Below, piece by piece: positions 1 to 9,585 of a stretch of DNA of 64,000 bases. The DNA is taken from the NCBI RefSeq assembly GCF_945859705.1, contig NC_079134.1, positions 48,166,402-48,230,401 of the forward strand, in the 5' to 3' direction. Made by a program: the position numbers and the translations under genes. The first letter of the stretch is position 1. Every line of letters starts with the position of its first letter. The notes below the pieces were generated by a model, which made no database searches, was not told the origin of the DNA, and was given only the letters and a program-made list of their open reading frames with translations. The DNA comes from Episyrphus balteatus. Taxonomy: Eukaryota > Arthropoda > Insecta > Diptera > Syrphidae.

Positions 1-2
1 AT

Positions 3-3000
3 GCAGAGTCGAAACAGCATGAATGGTGTTTTGACAGTGGTGCAACTGACCATATGACATCTGATCCTGGTTATTTTAAAGAACTGAAGCCATTTCAAGG
101 TCAAATTAAGACAGCAAATAACATGTCTATGAATGCTATCAGTAAGGGTGACATATCGTTGCCTGTTTTAACTCCACAAGGAAGAAGTGATGTTGTTGTT
201 CATGATGCTCTTTATGTCCCAGAGTTGAAAGTCAACTTACTATCCATAAAGAAGATTGTGGATCATGAGAATGTTGTCGTCTTTGACAAAGATGGATGTC
301 GTGTCATAAATTCTTCAAAAGAAGTCATAGCAAAAGGTAGTTCTGAAAACGGGCTTTATAAGTTGGATATTGCTACAAATCAGATTGCTTATGTTGCGCA
401 AAACGATTTGGACAATATTTGGCATCGAAGATTTGGTCACTTGGGTCAAGACAACATGAAGCTACTTGCACGAGGCTTGGTTAAAGGTATTGACTTGAGT
501 CAAAATTCTCTTTCGACTTGTTTGTCATGTGCAGAAGGCAAGCAGCATCGGAATAGCTTTCCATCAGAAGGGTCAAGGTCATCAAAAGTACTAGAAATAA
601 TCCATTCTGACGTCTGTGGGCCGTTGGAGGCGAAATCTATTAAGGGAAGTATATTTTATGTTACTTTTATAGATGATTTCACCCGGAAGGTATTCGTGTA
701 CTTCATGAAGTCCAAAGATGCTGTGTTGAACTGTTTTCTTGAATTCAAAGCCGAAGTCGAAAATCAACAAGAAGCAAGAATTAAGGTCTTAAGAACGGAC
801 AATGGTAAAGAATTCGTTAACAAAGCTATGCAACTAGAGTTGAAGAAGTCTGGGATTGTTCATCAAACAACCGTTCCCTATACTCCAGAACAGAACGGTT
901 TGGCAGAAAGGATGAACAGAACACTTACAGAAAAGGCACGAGCTATGTTGTGTGACGCTAGAATGCCAAAATTTTTTTGGGCTGAAGCAGTTAACTGTGC
1001 GTGTTATATTGTTAACCGTTCACCGCATAGAAAACTTGAAAAAACTCCAGAAGAGTTATGGAGCAATCGCAAACCAGATGTTAGTTCTTTTCGAATATTT
1101 GGTTGTACAGCGATGTCTCACATTCCCAAGCAAAAACGTCGAAAGCTGGATTCAAAATCTGAGAAATGCCTCTTTGTGGGGTATTCAGATACTTCAAAAG
1201 GTTTTCGTCTCTACAGCTTACAAAAGAAGGATGTTTTCATCAGCCGTGATGTAGTTTTTCATGAAGATAACTTTCACTATAAAACTCAAAATGAAAACAC
1301 TCGTGAGATTCCAATGTATACTGCTGTAGTGGGGGTAAATCCAGTCGAGAGCCAAGAAAGTCCTCTCATAGAGAATGATTTCGAGTCATGTTCGTCAAAT
1401 CCAGAATTCTATGGCTTTGAAGAGGGGGATAATGAAGAAAATCCATCTTTGACAACGTCATCGACTGAAGTTTTTCTTTCACCGCTTGGTATCCAATCTG
1501 ATGTGAGTAATGAGCAGATAGTTGAAGTAACGCCACAACTATCAGAACCTGAAGAACCAGCTCTCCCACGCCGAAGCGAAAGAATTTCAAAATTGCCAAG
1601 GGCAGTTTACAATGCTGAGACGGTCAACATCTTGGAAGATCCCGAAGACTTGGAAGATGCTTTATCCAGAAGTGATAAAGAAAAATGGGTAGAAGCGATG
1701 CAGAGTGAAATGAGGTCATTTGAAGAAAACGATACCTGGAAATGTGTAGACAAACCTGCTGGAGCCAACATTATCAAGACCAAATGGGTGTTCAAGAAGA
1801 AGCTTGACGAAAAAAATGATGTACGATACAAGGCTCGATTAGTGGTGAAAGGTTTTACACAGAAAAAAGGTATTGATTATGATGAAACCTATTCACCTGT
1901 CGTGAGGTACTCTTCCATACGATATTTAATAGCATTGTCAGTGAAGTATGATCTGCAAATACAACAAATGGATGCTATTACTGCTTTTCTCCAGGGTGAG
2001 TTAAGTGAAGACATCTATGTTGAGAAACCGAAGGGGTTTTCGGTTGGAAGAGAAGGTCAAGTGATGAAACTCAATAAAGCTGTGTATGGACTGAAGCAAT
2101 CAAGTTTAGTTTGGAACACCAAACTAGATCGAGTCCTCCAAAAACTTGAATTGAAGCGTTCAGAAGTGGATCCTTGCATATACTTCCATCGAAACAATAA
2201 GACCATGACGTTTTTAGCAATCTATGTCGATGATATCTTAATCTTCACTAACGAGACTGCATTCTATGAAAACCTCAAACTAAATCTGATGAAAGAGTTC
2301 AAGATGAAGTTTTTGGGAACCGCGAAGAATTGTTTAGGAATGAAGATTACACGTGACAAAGATGCAGTGTACCTAGATCAAGAAAAATACATATCTGAGA
2401 TGCTGATTAAATTTAACATGGATGAGTCAAATCCTGTAGCAACTCCTATGGACATCAACATAAAACTGTCAAAAGAGATGTCACCTAAATCTACGGAAGA
2501 AGAAAAAGAAATGGCGAAGATTCCTTATCAGCAAGCAATCGGAAGTTTATTGTTTGCAGCACAGTGTACTCGACCGGATATTTGCTTCGCAGTCAACAAA
2601 TTAAGCAAATTCAATAACTGTCCTGGCAAAGAACATTGGGCTGCTGTGAAGAGATTGTTCAGATATCTGAAAGGAACAAAATCAGCCAAACTAAAATTTT
2701 CAAGAAATGGTAATTCTGAGTTCAAAATTTACTCGGATTCAGACTGGGCAAGTGATTGTGACGAAAGAAGATCTGTCACAGGTTACGTATGTATCTTACA
2801 AGGAGGTGCCGTGTCCTGGGCGACAAAACATCAACCAACTGTTGCGTTATCCACAACAGAAGCTGAATATATGGCACTTTCCGCCTCAACTCAAGAAGCA
2901 ATGTGGATTCGTGGCCTCGAGTCTGAACTCAACCAAAACAACTCGGTCATGAACATATATTGCGACAACCAAAGTGCGGTTCATCTGGCATCGACAAGCA

Positions 3001-3185
3001 AGTATCCATCAAGATCCAAACATATTGATGTTCGACATCATTTTATTCGTGAGAAGAAGAACATGAACATTATCTCTTTCATTGGAATTGGGACTGAATT
3101 AATGGTCGCAGATTATTTAACAAAACCATTATCTGCCGAAAAACATAATTTCTGTTCCAATAACATGGGTTTAAATTTGAGGTAA
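3..3185 (+). CDS. Copia Pol polyprotein, 3' part (protease end, integrase, reverse transcriptase, RNase H)
   Basis: The frame is open from position 3 at the window edge; the first internal Met is at 54, but this is not the true start. Residues below are counted from that Met. Just before it lies the protease active site DSG. Then come a GAG-pre-integrase/zinc finger (WHRRFGHL near 123 and CLSC with KQHRNSF), an rve integrase core (HSDVCGPL near 184, RTDNGKEF near 247, PEQNGLAERMNR near 278, giving D-D-E), a chromo-less linker, an RVT_2 reverse transcriptase with YVDDILI near 724, and an RNase H (YSDSDWASD near 892, STTEAEY near 933, YCDNQSAVHLA near 968). No stop or frameshift is seen, so the protein could be functional. 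It would copy the element's RNA to DNA and integrate it. Confidence 0.95.
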   Translation, partial: AESKQHEWCFDSGATDHMTSDPGYFKELKPFQGQIKTANNMSMNAISKGDISLPVLTPQGRSDVVVHDALYVPELKVNLLSIKKIVDHENVVVFDKDGCRVINSSKEVIAKGSSENGLYKLDIATNQIAYVAQNDLDNIWHRRFGHLGQDNMKLLARGLVKGIDLSQNSLSTCLSCAEGKQHRNSFPSEGSRSSKVLEIIHSDVCGPLEAKSIKGSIFYVTFIDDFTRKVFVYFMKSKDAVLNCFLEFKAEVENQQEARIKVLRTDNGKEFVNKAMQLELKKSGIVHQTTVPYTPEQNGLAERMNRTLTEKARAMLCDARMPKFFWAEAVNCACYIVNRSPHRKLEKTPEELWSNRKPDVSSFRIFGCTAMSHIPKQKRRKLDSKSEKCLFVGYSDTSKGFRLYSLQKKDVFISRDVVFHEDNFHYKTQNENTREIPMYTAVVGVNPVESQESPLIENDFESCSSNPEFYGFEEGDNEENPSLTTSSTEVFLSPLGIQSDVSNEQIVEVTPQLSEPEEPALPRRSERISKLPRAVYNAETVNILEDPEDLEDALSRSDKEKWVEAMQSEMRSFEENDTWKCVDKPAGANIIKTKWVFKKKLDEKNDVRYKARLVVKGFTQKKGIDYDETYSPVVRYSSIRYLIALSVKYDLQIQQMDAITAFLQGELSEDIYVEKPKGFSVGREGQVMKLNKAVYGLKQSSLVWNTKLDRVLQKLELKRSEVDPCIYFHRNNKTMTFLAIYVDDILIFTNETAFYENLKLNLMKEFKMKFLGTAKNCLGMKITRDKDAVYLDQEKYISEMLIKFNMDESNPVATPMDINIKLSKEMSPKSTEEEKEMAKIPYQQAIGSLLFAAQCTRPDICFAVNKLSKFNNCPGKEHWAAVKRLFRYLKGTKSAKLKFSRNGNSEFKIYSDSDWASDCDERRSVTGYVCILQGGAVSWATKHQPTVALSTTEAEYMALSASTQEAMWIRGLESELNQNNSVMNIYCDNQSAVHLASTSKYPSRSKHIDVRHHFIREKKNMNIISFIGIGTELMVADYLTKPLSAEKHNFCSNNMGLNLR

Positions 3186-3203
3186 ATTTTGTTCGAGTGG
3201 GGG

Positions 3204-3376
3204 TGTTGAAATACTTGTTAGGATTATACTTGCGATCAAAATTTATAAGTAACTTAGTTTTGATTTGTTGTTTGAAAGAAAATAATTTTCAATAAAATAT
3301 TTATTCTGTTGTTTGCTCTATTTGAAACAAGACGTTTTATTCTATTTATTCTCTGCTAAAATATATAAATACTACA
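3204..3376 (+). repeat. Putative 3' LTR of the copia element
   Basis: The start at TGTTG follows the polypurine tract and is typical for copia. It contains AATAAA at 3291-3296, a likely LTR polyadenylation signal. The 3' edge is a guess: CTACA at 3372-3376 fits a ..CA end, but without the 5' LTR it cannot be confirmed and could lie up to about 30 bases further right. Confidence 0.6.
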
Positions 3377-3418
3377 ATATTATTAATTAATATCAAATAC
3401 CTTTTTTATTTCTTCCAG

Positions 3419-3796
3419 GTAACAATCTGCCACTGCAAAGTAAATCAAACGTATCGCAAATTTTCAACACGATCAACCTCTTTCTTCCCCATACTCGGTT
3501 TTGGTCGTCGTGGAAAGTCAACAAAGTCTCATAAACATTGGCTAAGTGGTAAAGCTGGCAATGGTCCCAGCAGTGGTGCAAGTTGCAATGGAAACCCCCT
3601 TAAATCAGGTCGAGGGCATGTTCCTGGAACAGGACCCAATCAATATCACAGTCAGAGTACGACAGGATTGCATCAACCTCCCCAACAAGCTCATACAAGA
3701 CCCTTTCAGCGACATCTGGCAATGAATTTGGAAAATGATATGTACTACACGGTCGATTTTAGTGAACACTCACAGCACTCACCCCTAATACAGTGA
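3419..3796 (+). CDS. Last coding exon of an unrecognised host gene (C-terminal 125 residues)
   Basis: A pyrimidine-rich tract ending TTTCTTCCAG (3409-3418) is a good 3' splice site. From 3419 one frame is open for 125 codons to TGA at 3794-3796; the exon starts in phase 0. The sequence is non-repetitive and has coding-like, higher GC than its surroundings. The peptide begins VTICHCKVNQTYRKFS, has a basic stretch GRRGKSTKSHKHW, then a low-complexity Gly/Ser/Gln/His-rich part, and ends in NDMYYTVDFSEHSQHSPLIQ with a possible phosphotyrosine site. There is no transmembrane segment. It looks like the cytoplasmic tail of a membrane or adaptor protein, but I do not recognise the family. The reading frame is too short for standard ORF finding because the exon has no own ATG. 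Upstream exons are outside the window, beyond the copia element. Confidence 0.75.
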   Translation, partial: VTICHCKVNQTYRKFSTRSTSFFPILGFGRRGKSTKSHKHWLSGKAGNGPSSGASCNGNPLKSGRGHVPGTGPNQYHSQSTTGLHQPPQQAHTRPFQRHLAMNLENDMYYTVDFSEHSQHSPLIQ

Positions 3797-5607
3797 AGTG
3801 GTGTTGGTATTGGCGGGAGAGCGGCACAAAAAAACGCCACGTAGATCTATTAAAAAAAGAGTTTAAATATATTTAAGAAGAATTAAGAAAATAAAACTAA
3901 AAAAAAAAATGAAATAATAGAAATAAATAATGCAAATTTGCCTTTGTTTACTGCAAAATAAAAATTAAATTAAAAATTAAATCGCATACGATTTGAACGT
4001 GTGAATATTATTTTTTGTTTATTTTTTAATTTAAATTGTTTGTTATATTGTAAAGATGAAGAAGAATAACCAAATCTAAAATTAGCAAAACTAACTGTTC
4101 TTATTTTGATATTTGATAAATTTAAGAAAAATTTAAATTAGAAATAAAAAAAAAAATAAAACAAAAAAAATTAGCCGTAATTTATAGATAATCACAAAAT
4201 TGTAAAAAAAAAAATGAATGCTCATGATGCCAAAGAAATAAAATTTTAACTATACAATTAACAATAAATTTTTAATTCAAACAATTTGTAATTAAAACGT
4301 AAACTATAAAAACAAAGTGACTAGTTGTTAAGGCTTTTGGTTAAATTGCAGCAAAGTTAAGGTTAAGCATGGAATTAATTTTTTTTTTAAATAAAATTAA
4401 AAATTATTATTATACTTGAATGTTTTACTGAGGAACGCCATTTTTAAAATATTTATTTTTTAGAAGTCATTTTATTTTTCAATTAAAAACTCTAGATCTA
4501 AAACTAAATTTATTAAAATTATTAATTAGTTTGAGCAGTAAAGAGATATTATAACAATTATGATGGCGTTGTGCATTGTTTTCAACAAAAAAAAATATAT
4601 ATACATTATTAACATTTATTGCTTTATTTTTGCTTAGTACCTGCTGTGTAGTACACAAACTATTGCATACTTAAAAAGCTGCGGTTTAAAAATTAAAAAT
4701 AAAATAAAAATATACTTGATTTTCACACACACACACACAATTATTATGGTTATTGGTTTTATAAAACTTAAATTTGAATTATAAAATAGAAATAAAGTCT
4801 ACACAAGAGAGTGTCCTGTGAAAAAAAATAAATAAGATTTTAAAGTAAATTATTTTTTATTTTAAATGGTCAGTTAAATGATAAAACTTTTGCCCAAGAA
4901 GTCTACAAATTGTTTTGATTGATCAATGTAAATGTTTAACTTTAAGGGTGAGTTTAAAAGGTTCCAGATAAATCTTCGGATAGTTAACTGACACATAACG
5001 CTATCCAACAGATAAAAGTCCCTGATATTTTTCATTAAAGTGTACGATAAAGCCCTAATAGTAGTAGAGCTTGAATCCATTTTTGGGGGGGTATTTAAGG
5101 CAATCTGAAAACTTGTCATAAAGTTCTTTTTATACCCCAACACGAAACTGCAGACCTGTCTGCGGGTTAGTGGGGCTAAATCAACATATAATTTTTCAAA
5201 AAATATTATTTAGTCGAGATTAAGGCATTTCCAGGCCTAAGCGATGATTTAAGAAAATGCTTACTTTGGTATATCTTTGCTCATGATAATGACAGTTTTT
5301 CTGTTACTACTAATGTTAGAAGCTTATTTTTAAAAGAAATGTTATCCTTTGTAAATACGTTTAAAAAATGTAAATATCTGTTTTGGTTGATATGGATATG
5401 AATAAAATGAACAGCCTTTTATTCATATCCATGATAATTTTGACTTCTTAGTGGGTTTGAGTTTGTTCAACAAGAAAAGATTAAAAATATGCTTACAGCG
5501 CACTTAAGAGTAAAATGTTGTTAAAAAAATTTATTTTCAAAGATTCGTTTGAATTGTTAGACGACGAATTAGATCAATATTACGAAGATAGAGAGTGTCA
5601 AAGAGGT
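3797..5607. other. 3' UTR and AT-rich intergenic DNA
   Basis: Follows the stop codon at 3796. It is very AT-rich with many AATAAA-like motifs, a short (CA)n run near 4724-4739 and poly-A tracts. The first several hundred bases probably are the 3' UTR of the + strand gene, but the cleavage site cannot be chosen. No other gene is seen. The open stretch 5515-5607, just left of the fold-back element, reads as a short acidic peptide and may be a remnant of an older element. Confidence 0.5.
5392..5432. repeat. Short perfect hairpin, 16-bp stem
   Basis: ATGGATATGAATAAAA at 5392-5407 is matched by its exact reverse complement at 5417-5432, with a 9-base loop. Confidence 0.8.
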
Positions 5608-5616
5608 GAGTTTTCG
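5608..5616. repeat. Target-site duplication of element A, left copy
   Basis: GAGTTTTCG, identical to 6468-6476 on the other side of element A. Confidence 0.8.
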
Positions 5617-6467
5617 GGATTGGGGACAAAATCCCGAAAACCGAAATCTCGAAAACCCAAAATCCCGAAAACCCCAAATCCCGAAAACCCAAAATCCCGA
5701 AAACCCAAAATCCCGAAAACCCAAAATCCCGAAAACCCAGAATCCCGAAAACCCAAAATCCCGAAAACCCAGAATATCGAAAACCCAAAATCCCGAAAAC
5801 CCAAAATCCCGAAAACCCAGAATCCCGAAAACCCAAAATCCCGAATGGGATCCCGAAATCCCGAAAAATTATATAAAATGAAAAATTTGCGCAAATTTTT
5901 CATTTTATATAATTTTTCGGGATTTCGGTTTCGAAAACAATCCTAAGTGTGAAATTAAGGTGTTATTACGTAAAAAACAATATAAGTTTATGATTCTGTT
6001 AATATGTATCTCTTTTTTACATGATTTCAAGTTCTTATTGTGATTTCAGCAATGCTTTGTAATGATTGAGTTAAGTTGGAAAATCGTTGAACTAAAATCA
6101 AAAGAATTATTAGTTTTAATATTTAACTTATAATAATTGTATGTTTAAATTGTTTTTAATTGGTTTTAATTTTATGTTTCAGTTAAAATTTCAGTAAAAC
6201 ACAGTTTTGAAGAGTTTTTTTATTTTTTCTGTTTTTTTTTCGGGATTTTGGCCTTTCTGGATTTTGGGTTTTCGGGATTTTGGTTTTTCGGGATTCTGGG
6301 TTTTCGGGATTTTGGGTTTTCGGGATTCTGGGTTTTCGGGATTTTGGGTTTTCGGGATTTTAGGTTTTCGGGATTTTGGGTTTTCGGGATTTGGGGTTTT
6401 CGGGATTTAGGGTTTTCTGGATTTTGGTCTTTCTGGATTTTGGATTTCGGGATTCTGTCCGTCTCCC
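5617..6467. mobile_element. Fold-back element A (GG-termini, 16-bp tandem repeats, 9-bp TSD)
   Basis: The left terminus GGATTGGGGACAAAATCCCG (5617-5636) and the reverse complement of the right terminus, GGGAGACGGACAGAATCCCG (6448-6467), are both 20 bases long and match at 14 positions. GAGTTTTCG is repeated directly at 5608-5616 and 6468-6476, a 9-bp target-site duplication. The left arm is an array of the 16-bp unit AAATCCCGAAAACCCA to about 5850, ending in a perfect palindrome. About 5929-6235 is non-repetitive, and 6236-6467 is the same array inverted. No transposase is encoded. Because the unit length is not divisible by three and contains no stop, long meaningless ORFs appear on both strands. 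Known Foldback and Mutator-like elements also have repeat-built arms and 9-bp duplications. A one-base shift (8-bp TSD, 21-bp left end) cannot be excluded. Confidence 0.85.
5853..5928. repeat. 76-bp perfect palindrome at the turn of element A
   Basis: The two 38-base halves meet between 5890 and 5891 (TTTGC|GCAAA) and are exact reverse complements, without a loop. The right half is similar to the middle of element B near 18706-18740, so it is the shared core of the A/B subfamily. Confidence 0.9.
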
Positions 6468-6476
6468 GAGTTTTCG
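6468..6476. repeat. Target-site duplication of element A, right copy
   Basis: GAGTTTTCG, identical to 5608-5616. Confidence 0.8.
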
Positions 6477-6764
6477 TCGTTTCAAAGCTAATCAGTCTGA
6501 GGCTAACCGCTTTGAATACCGTCAACAAAGGTAAAGGAACTGTTGTAATGTGTTTGGATCCGATGGGCAAAGTTTTAGCACGACAAAGAATTAAGACAAA
6601 AAAGTACCTAAATGTCGCATCAAGCGCAGCGAGAATTTTTATTCGAATTCGTCTAAATCTTCTATCCCAAAGCAACGATAGGTATTCCAATAGATAGCTC
6701 TTTGGTAAAAGCTAACATTCTTTTGTACCAAAATTTTCCGCATAGGTACTCTTTCCTGTGCTTG
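6477..6764. other. Short unassigned segment between two transposons
   Basis: Lies between the fold-back element and the hAT element. Base composition is less AT-biased than the surroundings, and stretches of it are open on both strands, but no protein family is recognised. It may be a remnant of an older element into which both others inserted. Confidence 0.3.
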
Positions 6765-6944
6765 ATGTACGTTAGTGGCGTAGATAGGGGGGGGGGATCA
6801 GGGGGATATATCCCCCCCCCCCATTTGGATCGATAATTGTGCAGTATAAACAGTAATGAATAAATAAGTTGAAGAAGCGCACTTTGAAAAAAACGCTATG
6901 GATTTCGAGTTCTTGATTAGCTTAAAGGTTATAAATATGGTTTA

Positions 6945-8143
6945 CCAACTTTCGTTGCCATTAAGTCGGTGTTTCAAAGAGTGAATTTAGACTTGGTCCA
7001 AGCAATGGAGTTCGCTAAAGATTTAAGGGATCAACTAAAAATTAAACGGGCAGAAGACGACTCATTTTCGAAAGTTTTTTGTATATGGGAAAAATAAGCT
7101 GAAATCCTTGACATAGGCGTTAAACATAAGAGAATAGTGAAGCGACAAAAGAATCGTTCGAACCCTTCGGTTCAAAGAACAGTAAAGAATATTTTCGTGT
7201 TACTGTTTTCAATCTTTTTCTCGATTTCTATGTAATGGGCCTTGGAGAAAAATGTACAAACCATGAAAACACACTAGGAGGGTTTCCGGTTCTTTCTAAG
7301 GATTCTTCGTCTGAAATAGACAAAGCAGCTAAAAAATGTAATGAAACTGTTGAGTTTTACCAAAAACTAGACCACATAAAATAGAACAAAAACAATAAGA
7401 TTTCCTTATAGTTTTCATCCAAGAAGGAAATATTATTTAAACAATCGGGATTTCCTAATTGTTTTACCGACTTCCAAAAAGGAGGAGTTATTCAATTCGT
7501 CTGTACTTTTTTTTTTGTGTTTGTCACCTCATAACTTTGGACCGAGTGAACCAATTTTGATAATTCTTTTTGTAGGTATTGAAAAGCTGGTGCCTGTTCA
7601 GTACCATTAGAAAAACCATAAAACCCAGTTTTGATCCATGGAAGACGGTTTTGTTTTTTTAATACAAAAAATACGATCATGTACGGGATCACCTATTACA
7701 ACTTGCTATAGAAATATTGGTCACAATTTTTGTTCTAGTGCCAAGTTGGAAAAAATATGAAATTTGTACAAAAAATTTTGAAAGATTTTGTACATGAAAA
7801 TAATAAGAAATCTCTATGGAAAAACCTTATTAATTGTTGATATTAATAAGGTTTCTTCATAAAACAGTTCAATAAGGAAATCTGTTGGTATTTAGGTGGT
7901 CCTGGTCATATTTTTCTCTGTGTGAAGAATTAAAAACTCAGAAAAGATATTGGATCAGAAGGAAAAATACTTCCTCTATGAACTCATTGAAAGCGCTCGA
8001 GAGCTGCACCGAAAAAAGTTGTACTGGTATTTCTATTTTATTAAAGATATTAGCTACACTGCTGGTTTCTACGTCAACTACCGAAAGAACTTTCTCCAAT
8101 TTAAAGAGAATAAAAACAATACAAAGAAGCATTATTAAAACTT
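6945..8143 (+). pseudogene. hAT transposase remnant with C-terminal dimerisation (hATC) motif
   Basis: The C-terminal part (about 8000-8143) reads LATLLVSTSTTERTFSNLKR followed by IKT, the hATC dimerisation motif of hAT transposases. Upstream fragments in other frames (about 6960-7080) read LDLVQAMEFAKDLRDQL, and around 7140-7170 KRQKNRSNP, both of which resemble the middle of ZMYM-type hAT transposases. Frameshifts, stops and the nested repeat break the reading frame, so no active protein can be made. Orientation is +. Confidence 0.75.
7462..7692. repeat. Interspersed repeat starting CGACTTCCAAAAAGGAGG
   Basis: The segment (CGACTTCCAAAAAGGAGG, then a T-run, GTTTGTCACCTCATAACTTTGG, and so on) recurs in inverted orientation at about 50936-51155. 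It is inserted within the hAT element. Similar sequence is common in insect genomes; I cannot assign it to a named family. Confidence 0.65.
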
Positions 8144-8390
8144 AAAAAAAATTTGCGAACTAGATCTATCCCCCCCTCCCTTATCAAAAAGCTATCTACG
8201 CCACTGATGTACGTCGTCATCCCCCTTTTACAATCGACTAATTCCACTATCTTCTATATTTTCCAAGGTTATGGAAACTTTGAAAAATGGTCGGATTATG
8301 AAATATCTTGAAGAACGAAAGAGATTGCGGTTTTCATAGAAGGAGGTCCACTGAGGATGTAGTGGTGCGCTCGATATGTTTAAGGTATTT

Positions 8391-8597
8391 GAAAGAGTTT
8401 GGCATCTAAGCTCTCTTGACAAAAATGAAGGCTCATGGTTTCAATGATTCTCTGATCAAATGGATTAGAAATTATTTTACAAACTGTTCAATACAAGTTG
8501 TGTTAGATGAGTTAAAATCTGATTTCCACGAATTTAATGCTGGGATTCCACAAGGCTCGGTCTCATCATCCACACTGCATGACAGATTTGTTTGATA
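8391..8597 (+). pseudogene. Jockey-like non-LTR reverse transcriptase fragment
   Basis: From ATG at 8424 the reading gives KAHGFNDSLIKWIRNYFTNC, then VVLDELKSDFHEFNAGIPQGSVSS. This is the conserved RT stretch 'L..SY...R.Q.V......S......GVPQGSVL' of jockey-type elements. Just upstream, in another frame, RVWH at about 8394 fits the preceding 'AFDRVWH' motif. It is short, frameshifted and lacks the catalytic YADD box. Confidence 0.65.
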
Positions 8598-9162
8598 TTG
8601 GAAACTTTTCAAAAAACATAGTAAAATCTCTGCCTGCAGCATGGCTCTGTCATTGCCATCAAATGATTGTCCACATATATTCTTCTTCAATCCAGGTGTA
8701 TCGGTTTAGTCTTCTAGTAAGATCCACACAACAGTTGTAGCACATTTAGTGCTCTTGACAGTACATATTTCCATTGACCATCTACATTTGGTACTAGGTC
8801 CTTTTAGATATTATGAAAGACTCGGTCAAGGACTCACAAAATCTCTTGCGATTGAAGTTTTTTGACGTCAAACTTTGCTATAAAATCTGGTCTTTATTGT
8901 GGTTTTATGGATATCCATGAATTAAGCAACCACTAAGTAGTCACCCAAGTTAATGTTTGTTTCTCGGTGTTTGATGATTTGGTTAACTGTTTCATGATCT
9001 GGACTCTGGAGACCACCAAGTTGCCTTATGAACCGGTGTTTGAGATGATACATTTCACGCCAATGTTAAAAGTCTCGTCGCCGGACGAGGTTTCGTCATT
9101 TTAGGGCTTAAATATTTCACTTAATTAGTTACAATTACAAGTCCACATATCTTTTTTGTTTT
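8598..9162. other. No gene seen
   Basis: Moderately AT-rich DNA that may contain further degraded retrotransposon sequence after the RT fragment. No motif or boundary could be recognised. Confidence 0.3.
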
Positions 9163-9585
9163 TGAAGTTATACTTCTTTTGGGAGGGTGGGTATGAAAAT
9201 TTGTTTTTTGACAAGAATGTCAAAGGGATTATGACGCGATCGCCATCTCCGAGACAATTGGGCAGCAGGGCTGTCGTTTCACCTTTAGAGTTGCTAGTAC
9301 TTTAGTATTTAAAAATGCAGTACGCCGCAGTACGGTAAAAAAAAAAAAACACACAACACGTGGCAAGTTGCATTTTTCATGTCGCAATTTGCATTAGGCA
9401 TGGGGCAAGTACAATGTGGCATGAATCATGGTGTAAGTGCATGTGGCAAGTAGCACGAGGCATGTGGCATTCAGTATGCAAAATGTGGCAAGTTGAATGT
9501 GGCAAGTTGCATGTTGCATAAAACAAAAATAATAAAAATATCAAATGAAATTCATTTAATACACTGAGTGAGAAGTATAACTTCA
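9163..9585. repeat. Interspersed element with TGAAGTTATACTTCT ends and CATGTGGCAAGTTG-type array
   Basis: TGAAGTTATACTTCT at 9163-9177 is matched by its reverse complement AGAAGTATAACTTCA at 9571-9585. After a conserved part (for example GCGATCGCCATCTCCGAGAC) there is a degenerate array of CATGTGGCAAGTTG-like units (9355-9515). A second copy lies at about 62212-62785 with the same first 150 bases. No target-site duplication was recognised. Confidence 0.7.

Larger units (their letters stand above)
1..3376 (+). mobile_element. Ty1/copia LTR retrotransposon, 3' part (5' end outside window)
   Basis: The window opens inside the pol region of a copia-type element, in the protease (DSGATDHM). Coding continues to 3185, followed by a purine-rich stretch GAGTGGGGG (3195-3203), the likely polypurine tract, and directly by a sequence starting TGTTGAAATACTTG (3204), the expected start of the 3' LTR. 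The 5' LTR, primer-binding site and gag are outside the window, so neither the LTR length nor the target-site duplication can be checked. The element lies in the same direction as the host exon at 3419-3796, inside the intron just before it. The reading frame is intact over the whole visible part, suggesting a recent insertion. Confidence 0.93.
6773..8206 (+). mobile_element. hAT-superfamily DNA transposon, defective
   Basis: The left end TAGTGGCGTAGATAG (6773) and the right end CTATCTACGCCACTG (to 8206) are inverted repeats with one terminal difference (T instead of C on the left). ATGTACGT is duplicated exactly at 6765-6772 and 8207-8214, the 8-bp TSD expected for hAT. The CAGTGGCGTA-type terminus is also typical of hAT. 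Subterminal G-runs (left) and C-runs (right) extend the inverted repeat. Inside are fragments of a hAT transposase broken by frameshifts, and another interspersed repeat is inserted at about 7462-7690. Confidence 0.92.

Noticed and set aside
5630..5845. CRISPR-like array
   Set aside because: Repeats are contiguous 16-mers without spacers, in an insect nuclear genome with introns.
5515..5946. Long ORFs on both strands (Pro/Lys/Arg/Asn-rich on +, Phe/Gly-rich on -)
   Set aside because: They come from the 16-bp array without stop codons; all frames are open and repeat with a period of 48 bases. Not a protein.
6207..6697. Overlapping ORFs of 67 to 156 codons on both strands
   Set aside because: Same inverted array of element A plus flanking DNA; no independent coding signal.
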